NCBI GenBank assembly: GCA_934621665.1
Contig: CAKTUT010000018.1
Coordinates: forward strand, 1-16,122
Length of the DNA stretch: 16,122 nt
Origin: an uncultured Oscillospiraceae bacterium
GTDB taxonomy: Bacteria > Bacillota > Clostridia > Oscillospirales > Oscillospiraceae
Direction of reading: 5' to 3'
Shown here: piece by piece, positions 1 through 6,347 of the stretch
How positions within the stretch are numbered: the stretch's first letter is position 1
How the letters are laid out: each line of letters opens with the position of its first letter
Program-made: the position numbers and the translations under genes
Notes under the pieces: generated by a model
Database searches by the model: none
Seen by the model: the letters and a program-made list of their open reading frames with translations, nothing else
What the model was told of the DNA's origin: nothing

Positions 1-1193
1 ACACGTCGCTCCGCGACGGCCAGCAGTCGATGGAGCCGTATACGGTCGATCAGATCGTGCGGATTTATCAGCTGCTGAGCAAGCTCGGCGGCCCGTATGG
101 CCTGATCCGCCAGACAGAATTCTTTGTCTACAGCAAGAAAGACCGCGAGGCGCTGGAAAAATGCATGGAGCTTGGGTTGCGTTTCCCCGAGATTACCACG
201 TGGATTCGTGCCACCAAGGACGATTTTAAGATGGTGCGCGACCTTGGCATTCAGGAAACCGGCATTCTTGTCAGCTGCAGCGACTATCACATCTTTAAAA
301 AGATGAACATGACGCGCAAGCAGGCGCTGGACTACTACCTGCAAACGGTGTCGATGGCGTTTGACGCGGGCGTTGTGCCGCGCTGCCATCTGGAGGATAT
401 CACGCGCGCCGATTTCTACGGCTTTGTTGTGCCGTTTGTCAATGAGCTGCAAAAGCTCTCACGGCAGGCAAACATTCCCGTTAAAATCCGCGCGTGCGAC
501 ACGATGGGCTATGGCGTGCCATATACCGAGGTTGCGCTGCCGCGCAGCGTACCGGGCATTATCTACGGCTTGCAGCACTATGCCGACATACCAAGCGAGT
601 ATTTGGAGTGGCACGGCCACAATGACTTTTATAAGGGCGTTGCCAACGCCGCCACGGCGTGGCTCTATGGCGCGTGCGCCGTCAATTGCTCGCTGCTTGG
701 CATCGGCGAGCGCACCGGCAACGTGCCGCTGGAGGCAATGGTGTTTGAGTACGCGTCACTGCGCGGCTCGCTTGACGGTATGGATCCAACGGTCATCACG
801 GAAATTGCCGACTTCTTCCGTAAGGATATCGGCTATCAGATTCCCGACATGACGCCGCTGGTCGGCCGGAACTTTAACGTCACAAAGGCCGGCGTCCACG
901 CTGATGGACTGCTGAAAGATGAGGAAATTTACAACGTATTTGACACAAAAAAGCTTCTGAACCGTCCGGCGTCGGTGCAGATCGGCAAGACCTCCGGCCT
1001 TGCGGGCATTGCGTTCTGGATTGACCAGAACTATTGCCTTGATAAAAAGATCGACAAGCGCGATCCGCTGGTTGTGGCGATGAAAGAATGGATCGACAAG
1101 GAATATGAGGATGGCCGCCAGACCTCGCTTTCCAACCATGAGCTGGAAAGCAAGCTTGAAGAGCTTTCGGGCGGCAGGCTGCGGAGGCTGTAA
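1..1193 (+). CDS. Re-type citrate synthase (HMGL-like/isopropylmalate synthase superfamily), 5' partial
   Basis: The enzyme is predicted to condense oxaloacetate and acetyl-CoA to citrate with Re-face stereochemistry, as in anaerobes that lack the ordinary gltA-type enzyme. The reading frame is open to the left edge: the first whole codon is at position 3 and the protein reads TSLRDGQQSMEPYT before the first ATG at 30. TSLRDGQQ is the metal-binding TLRDG-type motif of the superfamily, so the gene starts upstream and the ATG at 30 is internal. Of the 396 visible residues, RACDTMGYG lies at about 163-171 and the metal-ligand motif HGHND at about 204-208, followed by GIGERTGN. It is the first visible gene of an operon with aconitase and isocitrate dehydrogenase, which supports citrate synthase over the related homocitrate or isopropylmalate synthases. 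No C-terminal LeuA regulatory domain is present. The family is certain; the exact substrate is inferred from context and resemblance. Confidence 0.85.
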   Translation, partial: TSLRDGQQSMEPYTVDQIVRIYQLLSKLGGPYGLIRQTEFFVYSKKDREALEKCMELGLRFPEITTWIRATKDDFKMVRDLGIQETGILVSCSDYHIFKKMNMTRKQALDYYLQTVSMAFDAGVVPRCHLEDITRADFYGFVVPFVNELQKLSRQANIPVKIRACDTMGYGVPYTEVALPRSVPGIIYGLQHYADIPSEYLEWHGHNDFYKGVANAATAWLYGACAVNCSLLGIGERTGNVPLEAMVFEYASLRGSLDGMDPTVITEIADFFRKDIGYQIPDMTPLVGRNFNVTKAGVHADGLLKDEEIYNVFDTKKLLNRPASVQIGKTSGLAGIAFWIDQNYCLDKKIDKRDPLVVAMKEWIDKEYEDGRQTSLSNHELESKLEELSGGRLRRL

Positions 1194-1208
1194 GAGGAGG
1201 AACGGAAC

Positions 1209-1859
1209 ATGGCATACAAAACGACATCGCTTGCCGATCAGGTATTTGAGCGCCTGGAAAATGACATCCTCTTCGGCGTATATCCGCGCGGCACGGTTCT
1301 GACGGAGCTGCGGCTGGTAGAGGAACTCGGCGTAAGCCGCACGCCCATCCGTGAGGCGCTTCGCCGGCTGGAACAGGAGCATCTGATTGAGAATAGCGCA
1401 AAGGGCTCGGTGGTGCTGGGCGTGACGCGCGAAGACCTGCTGGATATTCTGGATATCCGGCTGAACGTGGGGGGATTGGCTGCTTACTATGCGGCGCAGA
1501 ATGCAACCGATCAGGAGATCGAGGATATGCGCCACGTACTGGACTTGCAGGAATTTTACTATAACAAGGGCGACATAGACCACATCCGCCAGATGGACGA
1601 TCAGTTCCACGAGATGGTGTGCCGGTTCAGCCGACATACGGTCATCTCCGATGTGCTGACGCCGCTGCACCGCAAGACGATGCGCTATCGCCGTGCGGCG
1701 ATTGATCAGCATAAGAGTACGCGCGAGGTGCTCAACGAGCACCGCGCTATCTTTGATGCGCTGGCCGCGCACGACGCGGAGCTGGCGCAGATGCGCACGG
1801 TGGAGCATATCCGCAACGCAAGAGCGCGGATGTTGGAAAGGATAAAGCAAAATGGGTAA
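1209..1859 (+). CDS. GntR family transcriptional regulator with FCD ligand-binding domain
   Basis: This 216-residue protein has the standard FadR-subfamily layout. A winged helix-turn-helix occupies about residues 5-72, with the typical LVEELGVSRTPIREALRRLE signature at 36-55. An all-helical FCD domain fills about 78-212. Candidate metal or carboxylate-binding residues of the FCD pocket are D130, H134, H178 and H200, all at the expected relative positions. Its AGGAGG ribosome binding site begins 2 nt after the preceding stop codon. Its last 8 nt overlap the aconitase start, so it is cotranscribed and probably translationally coupled. FCD regulators commonly bind small carboxylates, and the context suggests citrate, isocitrate or 2-oxoglutarate as effector and this operon as target. 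The effector, operator and sign of regulation cannot be read from the window, because the operon promoter lies upstream of it. Confidence 0.93.
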   Translation: MAYKTTSLADQVFERLENDILFGVYPRGTVLTELRLVEELGVSRTPIREALRRLEQEHLIENSAKGSVVLGVTREDLLDILDIRLNVGGLAAYYAAQNATDQEIEDMRHVLDLQEFYYNKGDIDHIRQMDDQFHEMVCRFSRHTVISDVLTPLHRKTMRYRRAAIDQHKSTREVLNEHRAIFDALAAHDAELAQMRTVEHIRNARARMLERIKQNG

Positions 1860-3777
1860 GACAATTGCGCAGAAAATCATTGCATCGCACCTGGTCTCGG
1901 GAAATATGATTCCCGGCGAGGAAATCGCGCTGAAAATTGACCAGACGCTGACGCAGGATGCCACCGGTACGATGGCGTATCTGGAATTTGAGACGATGGG
2001 CATTTCGCGCGTCAAAACAGAGCGGAGCGTCGCATATGTCGATCACAACATGCTTCAGTCCGGCTTTGAAAACGCCGACGATCACCGCTATTTGCAGTCT
2101 GTCTGCAAAAAGCACGGGATCTGGTTTTCCCGCCCCGGCAACGGCATCTGTCATCAGGTACATCTGGAGCGCTTCGGCAAGCCCGGCAAGACGCTCATCG
2201 GCTCTGACAGCCACACGCCTACCGGCGGCGGCATCGGCATGCTGGCTTTTGGCGCTGGCGGCCTTGATGTGGCGGTAGCTATGGGCGGCGGCGCATACTA
2301 TATCACGATGCCCAAAATGTACAAGGTCAATCTGACCGGAACGCTCCGCCCATTCGTCACGGCAAAGGACGTGAGTCTGGAGCTGCTGCGGATTTTGTCC
2401 GTCAAGGGCGGTGTGGGCGCGATTATCGAGTGGGGCGGCGAGGGTATTGGCAGCCTTTCTGTTCCCGAGCGCGCCACAATTACGAACATGGGTACGGAGC
2501 TTGGCGCAACCACGTCCATCTTCCCGTCGGACGAGACGACGCGGAGATTTCTGAGAGCGCAGGGGCGGGAGGCGGATTATACGCCGCTTGCAAGCGACCC
2601 TGACGCGGTTTATGACCGCGTGATTGACATTGACCTGTCCAAGCTCACGCCGCTGGCGGCCTGTCCGCACAGCCCCGACAACGTAAAGCCGGTCAGTGAG
2701 CTGTCGGACATCAAGGTTGATCAGGTGTGCATCGGCTCGTGTACGAATTCGTCGCTGATGGATCTGCTGAAAGTGGCGGCGCTGCTCAAGGGACGCAAAA
2801 TTAGTCCCAACGTCAGCGTGTCGATCAGCCCGGGCTCCAAACAGGTACTGACGATGCTGGCCGACTGCGGCGCGCTGAGCGATATTCTGGCAAGCGGCGC
2901 GCGCCTTTTGGAGTGCGGGTGCGGTCCGTGCATTGGTATGGGCTTTTCACCCTCGTCCGGCGCGGTGAGTCTGCGAACCTTTAACCGGAACTTCCTTGGC
3001 CGCAGCGGCACGCGCGATGCGGGCGTGTATCTGGTCTCACCCGAGACGGCGGTTGCCTCCGCGCTCACCGGCCATATCACCGACCCCACAACGCTTGGCG
3101 CAATGCCGGAGATCGTCATGCCCGAGCAGTTCAAGATTGACGACTCTGCCGTTCTTGCGCCGGCAAGCGAGGCGGAGGCCGCCGGTGTAGAGGTTCTGCG
3201 CGGCCCGAACATCAAGGAATTTCCCAAGAGCCGTCCCCTGCCGCAGGAACTGCGCGCGCCGGTTATTTTAAAGGTCGGCGACAATATTACAACAGACCAC
3301 ATTATGCCTGCTGGCGCAAAAATCCTGCCCTATCGCTCGAACATTCCGTTCCTGTCCAAATTCTGCTTTGAGGTCTGCGACCCCACGTTTTCAGAGCGGG
3401 CAAAGGCTGCGGGCGAGAGCATCATTGTCGGTGGCAGCAACTACGGTCAGGGCTCGTCGCGTGAGCATGCGGCACTTGTGCCGATGTATCTTGGCGTGCG
3501 CGCCGTGCTGACGAAGAGCTTTGCGCGTATCCACGTGGCAAACCTGATTAACGCCGGTATTTTGCCGCTGACATTCTGTGACCCGGCGGACTACGACGCC
3601 ATTTCGCAGGACAGCGTTCTGCGGCTGAGCGACATTGATGCGGCGCTGGAATCGGGCGAGATGACGATTACCGATGAGACAACCGGACGGAGTTTCCGCG
3701 CCGAATGCCGCTTTACCCCGCGCCAGAGCGCCATTTTGCGCGCGGGCGGCCTGCTGAATTATACAAAGGAGCACTGA
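1852..3777 (+). CDS. Aconitate hydratase (aconitase), anaerobe/Aquifex-type
   Basis: It isomerises citrate to isocitrate via cis-aconitate using a 4Fe-4S cluster in the cytoplasm. The 641-residue length fits the short Aquifex/anaerobe-type aconitases, not the roughly 890-residue AcnA. Visible motifs are SDSHTPTGGGIGML (119-131), GSCTNSS with cluster cysteine C297, and CGCGPC with cluster cysteines C357 and C360. The C-terminal swivel domain carries DNITTDHIMPAG (477-488) and GGSNYGQGSSREHA (527-540), which contain substrate-binding residues. All three cluster cysteines are present, so the enzyme should be active. The start ATG at 1852 overlaps the regulator's stop codon by 8 nt. Isopropylmalate isomerase and homoaconitase are related, but they are normally two-subunit enzymes. 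The single-chain layout and the isocitrate dehydrogenase immediately downstream favour aconitase. Confidence 0.94.
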   Translation: MGKTIAQKIIASHLVSGNMIPGEEIALKIDQTLTQDATGTMAYLEFETMGISRVKTERSVAYVDHNMLQSGFENADDHRYLQSVCKKHGIWFSRPGNGICHQVHLERFGKPGKTLIGSDSHTPTGGGIGMLAFGAGGLDVAVAMGGGAYYITMPKMYKVNLTGTLRPFVTAKDVSLELLRILSVKGGVGAIIEWGGEGIGSLSVPERATITNMGTELGATTSIFPSDETTRRFLRAQGREADYTPLASDPDAVYDRVIDIDLSKLTPLAACPHSPDNVKPVSELSDIKVDQVCIGSCTNSSLMDLLKVAALLKGRKISPNVSVSISPGSKQVLTMLADCGALSDILASGARLLECGCGPCIGMGFSPSSGAVSLRTFNRNFLGRSGTRDAGVYLVSPETAVASALTGHITDPTTLGAMPEIVMPEQFKIDDSAVLAPASEAEAAGVEVLRGPNIKEFPKSRPLPQELRAPVILKVGDNITTDHIMPAGAKILPYRSNIPFLSKFCFEVCDPTFSERAKAAGESIIVGGSNYGQGSSREHAALVPMYLGVRAVLTKSFARIHVANLINAGILPLTFCDPADYDAISQDSVLRLSDIDAALESGEMTITDETTGRSFRAECRFTPRQSAILRAGGLLNYTKEH

Positions 3778-3779
3778 GC

Positions 3780-4886
3780 ATGAATACCCAGATCAAACAG
3801 GCGTGCGATGCCTTTCAAAAGCTGCTGGAGGAGCAGCTTGCCCGTGCCGAGCGCATTGCAAACGAGCAGGGCACGGACAGCAAAAGTGAGAAAACCGTCA
3901 TCGGCCTGATCGACGGCGACGGCATTGGCCCGATCATCATGGAGCAGGCAGTGCGCGTGCTGAACGCGCTTGCCGCAGACGAAATTGCAGCGGGCAAGCT
4001 TGAACTGCGTCGGATTGAGGGGCTGACAATTGAAAACCGGCTGGCACTTGGCAAATCTGTGCCCGATGAGACGCTGGCGGCTATCCGCGGCTGCGACGTG
4101 CTGCTGAAAGGGCCGACCACCACGCCAAAGGGCGGCACAATGGAAAGCGCCAACGTCACGCTGCGGCGGGAGCTTGACCTGTTTGCAAACGTCCGTCCGG
4201 TCAGCATCCCCGCACAGGGCATCGACTGGGTGTTCTTCCGCGAGAACACCGAAGGCGAGTATGTGCTGGGCAGTCGCGGTGTGGAAATCCCGGGCGTGCT
4301 GTCGATGGACTTTAAGGTGACGACCGACGCTGGGACGCGCCGTATTGCGCGTGCTGCGTTTGACTACGCAAAGATGAACGGCAAGACGAGCGTCAGCGTC
4401 GTCACAAAGGCCAACATCATGAAGAAAACCGACGGCCGATTTTCGGCCATCTGCCATGAGATTGCAGAGGAATATCCCGGAATCGAGGCGGAGGATTGGT
4501 ACGTGGACATCATGGCCGCGAATCTGGTCAATCCGGAGGTGCGCAGCAAGCTTCAGGTGTTTGTCCTGCCGAATCTTTACGGCGATATCCTGACGGATGA
4601 GGCCGCACAGCTTCAGGGCGGTGTGGGCACTGCCGGAAGCGCCAATATCGGCAGCCGATATGCCATGTTTGAGGCCATTCACGGCTCTGCGCCGCGTCTG
4701 ATTGAGGAGGGGCTTGGCGATTACGCAAGCCCGGCCAGCATTCTGAAAGCGGAGGCAATGCTCCTGCGCCACATCGGTCTGACAGAAAAGGCAACGCGTC
4801 TTGATGCAGCGGTAGAGGCGGTGCTGGATATGGGCGGTAATCCGACGTGCCGTGCGTTTGCTGACCGTGTACTGGAGAAAATCTGA
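3780..4886 (+). CDS. Isocitrate dehydrogenase (isocitrate/isopropylmalate dehydrogenase family)
   Basis: This enzyme oxidatively decarboxylates isocitrate to 2-oxoglutarate, completing the route begun by citrate synthase and aconitase. The start at 3780 gives 368 residues. It is preceded by AAAGGAG at 8-nt spacing and lies 2 nt after the aconitase stop. An upstream in-frame start at 3705 would overlap aconitase heavily and has no ribosome binding site. Motifs include IDGDGIGP (44-51), the substrate-binding loop TLRRELDLFANVRPV (127-141), ENTEGEY with the catalytic tyrosine at 161, catalytic lysine K210 in TKANIMKKTDGRF, and the metal-binding aspartates in YVDIMAANLV and LYGDILTDEAAQ. The cofactor loop reads HGSAPRLIEE. 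It has neither the Lys-Tyr pair typical of NADP enzymes nor the Asp typical of NAD enzymes, so coenzyme choice is uncertain. A polar, helical N-terminal extension of about 35 residues precedes the core fold. A strong terminator follows the stop codon. Confidence 0.93.
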   Translation: MNTQIKQACDAFQKLLEEQLARAERIANEQGTDSKSEKTVIGLIDGDGIGPIIMEQAVRVLNALAADEIAAGKLELRRIEGLTIENRLALGKSVPDETLAAIRGCDVLLKGPTTTPKGGTMESANVTLRRELDLFANVRPVSIPAQGIDWVFFRENTEGEYVLGSRGVEIPGVLSMDFKVTTDAGTRRIARAAFDYAKMNGKTSVSVVTKANIMKKTDGRFSAICHEIAEEYPGIEAEDWYVDIMAANLVNPEVRSKLQVFVLPNLYGDILTDEAAQLQGGVGTAGSANIGSRYAMFEAIHGSAPRLIEEGLGDYASPASILKAEAMLLRHIGLTEKATRLDAAVEAVLDMGGNPTCRAFADRVLEKI

Positions 4887-4889
4887 GAA

Positions 4890-4925
4890 AAAGACCGGAA
4901 GCATCGTCAGATGCTTCCGGTCTTT
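4890..4925 (+). terminator. Intrinsic terminator of the citrate-to-2-oxoglutarate operon
   Basis: A perfect 16-bp stem (arms 4890-4905 and 4910-4925, loop GTCA) begins 3 nt after the isocitrate dehydrogenase stop codon. Its base consists of A:T pairs, so the right arm ends in TCTTT. The 34-nt core (4892-4925) recurs identically at 5096-5129. The A-rich left flank means it could also act on the minus strand. Confidence 0.85.
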
Positions 4926-5063
4926 AGTCTGCCGAAAAACCTCGTAGAGTTCCGCCGCGCACGGCGGAATAAAGTGTGAATCCGTTTATTCGCGCACAAA
5001 TTATGCGCGCAGCGGCACGCGGTCTTTTTCAAACGCGAACCCAGCGAAGCGGATCGCGTTTGA
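4890..5063 (-). repeat. Composite intergenic element, copy 1
   Basis: Read on the minus strand, this element starts with TCAAACGCG (5063-5055). It continues through about 85 nt of variable sequence to a conserved 36-nt core (4969-4934: TTCCGCCG palindrome, then TACGAGGTTTTTC) and ends in the terminator hairpin at 4925-4890. Copy 2 at 7004-7172 has the same order, nearly the same spacing (94 versus 97 nt from the start motif to the core) and 35 of 36 identical bases in the core. It contains no coding potential, and I know of no named family for it. Confidence 0.65.
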
Positions 5064-5095
5064 GAGCTTGTCAAAAATGCTTTTTTGACAAGCTC
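5064..5095. repeat. Perfect 14-bp inverted repeat
   Basis: Arms GAGCTTGTCAAAAA (5064-5077) and its exact complement (5082-5095) enclose the loop TGCT. It directly abuts the second terminator-like hairpin on one side and the 10-bp inverted repeat on the other. The A and T tracts lie next to the loop, not at the base of the stem, so it is not a conventional terminator. Confidence 0.75.
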
Positions 5096-5129
5096 AGACC
5101 GGAAGCATCGTCAGATGCTTCCGGTCTTT
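5096..5129. repeat. Second exact copy of the 34-nt terminator hairpin
   Basis: This segment is identical over 34 nt to 4892-4925: a 13-bp stem of GACCGGAAGCATC and its complement around GTCA, ending in TCTTT. The two copies are direct repeats with 170 nt between them. It could act as a second terminator for read-through from either side. Confidence 0.85.
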
Positions 5130-5149
5130 GCGTGCTTAAATTCACTGAT

Positions 5150-5186
5150 AAAAAGGACTCGGAGCCATCTTCGATGACCCCGAGCC
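5150..5186 (-). terminator. Intrinsic terminator of degV
   Basis: On the minus strand, an imperfect GC-rich hairpin (arms 5186-5173 and 5169-5155 around a GAA loop, with one bulge and G-U pairs) is followed by TTTTT (5154-5150). It lies about 130 nt beyond the degV stop codon, and no other minus-strand gene lies between them. Confidence 0.7.
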
Positions 5187-5214
5187 TTTGCGAAATAGAG
5201 AGGAAAGAGAAATG

Positions 5215-5269
5215 CAGTTCCCAGAATCCGCCATGCCGCAGACAGCAATGCGGATTCGCCTTTGAACTG
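5215..5269. other. Nested inverted repeats in the degV 3' untranslated region
   Basis: An outer pair CAGTTC (5215-5220) and GAACTG (5264-5269) encloses an inner perfect pair GAATCCGC (5224-5231) and GCGGATTC (5250-5257) with an 18-nt apical region. The shape is a two-storey stem with an internal loop, between the degV stop codon and its terminator. It could be a processed 3'-derived RNA or an mRNA-stabilising structure. No known RNA family is recognised. Confidence 0.45.
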
Positions 5270-5317
5270 GGGGGACGAGTCTCAATCCAAAGCAGAACAG
5301 CCAAAAGTCAGGAGGGC

Positions 5318-6196
5318 TTATTGTGCGCGGCAGCCGTTCTTGCCCTCAAAGAACAGCGCAACAGTGCCCGGGCCGACGTGCGAGCCGGTGACGGGTTCAT
5401 AGCACATGACGATGATTTCCTTGGGCGGCGCAAGCTGGCGCAGCTGCTCGGCCAGCGCCATTGCATCCTCGCGGCAGCCGCCGTGGGCAATGCCGACGAC
5501 GCGCTCTTCGGGCTTGTCAACCAGCTCGGCATAGGTCTTTGCCAGTGCGGCAAGACCGGCCTTGCGGCCGCGCGCCTTACCAACGGTGACGAGTTTGCCC
5601 TCTTCATTGCCTTTGAGCAGCGGACGCAGACCAAGCACTGTACCAAGCAGCGCCTTGCCGCCAGACAGACGGCCGCCGCGCTTAAGATACATCAGATCCT
5701 CCAGCATAACGGCCTGATACATACACTGCACATTGGAAAGCAGAAAATCCGCCGTCTCGTCAAGGCTCATCCCGGCCTTGCGGCAGTCGATGGCGTGCAG
5801 GACGAAAATACCCTCGCCAAGCGATGCGGCCAGCGTATCTACCACGCGGATTTTTGCCGTGGGTACTTGCTCACAGACGAGCTTTGCCGCAGCCTCGGCA
5901 GAGGCAAGCGAACCGCTGATGCCAGACGACATGCCGACAAACAGAATCTCCTCGCCGCTTTGTGCCACCGGCAGAAAATGCGCAACATAGTGCTGCGGCG
6001 TAATCTGCGAGGTTGTGACCACAGTGCCGCTGCGGATGGCGTCAAAATAGCGCTCACCGTCAAAGGCCTCGGTATCAAGACAGGTGTGCGCTTTGCCATC
6101 AATGATATATTCCAGCGGAATCACGCCAATCTGATTCTCATTCAGAAGCGGCGTGGGCAGGTTGGAAGAGGTGTCTGTAAAAATTTTGAAACTCAT
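5318..6196 (-). CDS. DegV family fatty-acid-binding protein
   Basis: DegV proteins bind a single fatty acid in a cleft between two alpha/beta domains. In Firmicutes the related FakB proteins present fatty acids to the kinase FakA; no FakA homologue is in this window. The 292-residue length is slightly above the usual 280. Motifs in order are FTDTSSNLP (6-14), TTSQITP (61-67), SSGISGSL (90-97), LEDLMYLKRGGRL in the C-terminal domain, and GSHVGPGTVAL (271-281), the family's carboxylate-contacting loop. The start codon has GGAGG about 7 nt upstream. It is transcribed divergently from a DUF1836 gene. Which fatty acid it binds, and whether it serves FakA, is unknown. Confidence 0.93.
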   Translation of the reverse strand: MSFKIFTDTSSNLPTPLLNENQIGVIPLEYIIDGKAHTCLDTEAFDGERYFDAIRSGTVVTTSQITPQHYVAHFLPVAQSGEEILFVGMSSGISGSLASAEAAAKLVCEQVPTAKIRVVDTLAASLGEGIFVLHAIDCRKAGMSLDETADFLLSNVQCMYQAVMLEDLMYLKRGGRLSGGKALLGTVLGLRPLLKGNEEGKLVTVGKARGRKAGLAALAKTYAELVDKPEERVVGIAHGGCREDAMALAEQLRQLAPPKEIIVMCYEPVTGSHVGPGTVALFFEGKNGCRAQ

Positions 6197-6209
6197 TATG
6201 AGCCTCCGT

Positions 6210-6230
6210 ATCTAATCTTTTAAATTAGAT
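6210..6230. promoter_or_regulatory. Candidate operator palindrome ATCTAAT-N7-ATTAGAT
   Basis: Perfect 7-bp arms (6210-6216 and 6224-6230) with a 7-nt centre overlap the degV -10 box and the expected transcription start. A dimeric repressor bound there would block degV. The regulator is unidentified. Confidence 0.45.
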
Positions 6231-6255
6231 TATCACATACTGTGCACAAAGTCAA
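6227..6255 (-). promoter_or_regulatory. degV promoter
   Basis: On the minus strand, TTGACT (6255-6250) and TAATCT (6232-6227) are separated by 17 nt, close to the sigma-A consensus and 30-60 nt upstream of the degV start. The spacer contains one CTGTGCAC site. Confidence 0.75.
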
Positions 6256-6288
6256 TGAAAATGAAAAAGTTCACATCTTGCTGTGCAC
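6240..6288. promoter_or_regulatory. Two CTGTGCAC sites between divergent promoters
   Basis: CTGTGCAC occurs at 6240-6247, inside the degV promoter spacer, and at 6281-6288, just upstream of the -35 box for the DUF1836 gene. The 41-bp start-to-start distance is about four helical turns, so one regulator could bind both sites on the same DNA face. This is inference from position and spacing. Confidence 0.4.
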
Positions 6289-6289
6289 C

Positions 6290-6317
6290 TTGTAATGTGA
6301 GGCAAACCTGATATAAT
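6290..6317 (+). promoter_or_regulatory. Promoter of the DUF1836 gene
   Basis: TTGTAA (6290-6295) and a perfect TATAAT (6312-6317) are separated by 16 nt, 30 nt upstream of the start codon. Confidence 0.75.
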
Positions 6318-6347
6318 GGATTCTATTAAATCAATGGGAGCACAGAT

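Larger units (their letters stand above)
4887..5317. other. 431-nt non-coding block between convergent genes, packed with hairpins
   Basis: No credible gene lies here; the open frames crossing it have no ribosome binding site or family resemblance. It holds a chain of inverted repeats: 4890-4925, 4950-4969 (8-bp arms TTCCGCCG/CGGCGGAA), 4991-5009 (CGCGCA/TGCGCG), 5029-5063 (10-bp arms TCAAACGCGA/TCGCGTTTGA), 5064-5095 (14-bp arms), 5097-5126 (13-bp arms), the degV terminator at 5150-5186 and a nested structure at 5215-5269. Such density exceeds what two convergent terminators need. Part of the block belongs to a composite repeat that also occurs at 7004-7172. Confidence 0.8.

Noticed and set aside
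756..2015. Long open frame on the minus strand opposite citrate synthase and the regulator
   Set aside because: It is a shadow of well-supported + strand genes, with no family resemblance and no ribosome binding site.
3759..4904. Long minus-strand frame opposite isocitrate dehydrogenase
   Set aside because: It mirrors the codon bias of the real gene and crosses the operon terminator; no recognisable protein motif.
4890..5269. CRISPR array or integron attC cluster in the hairpin-rich block
   Set aside because: Repeats are not regularly spaced and not all alike, and there are no cas or integrase genes nearby.
4976..6223. 415-codon + strand frame covering the hairpin block and degV
   Set aside because: Its first part is repeats and its remainder is antisense to degV, which has all family motifs.
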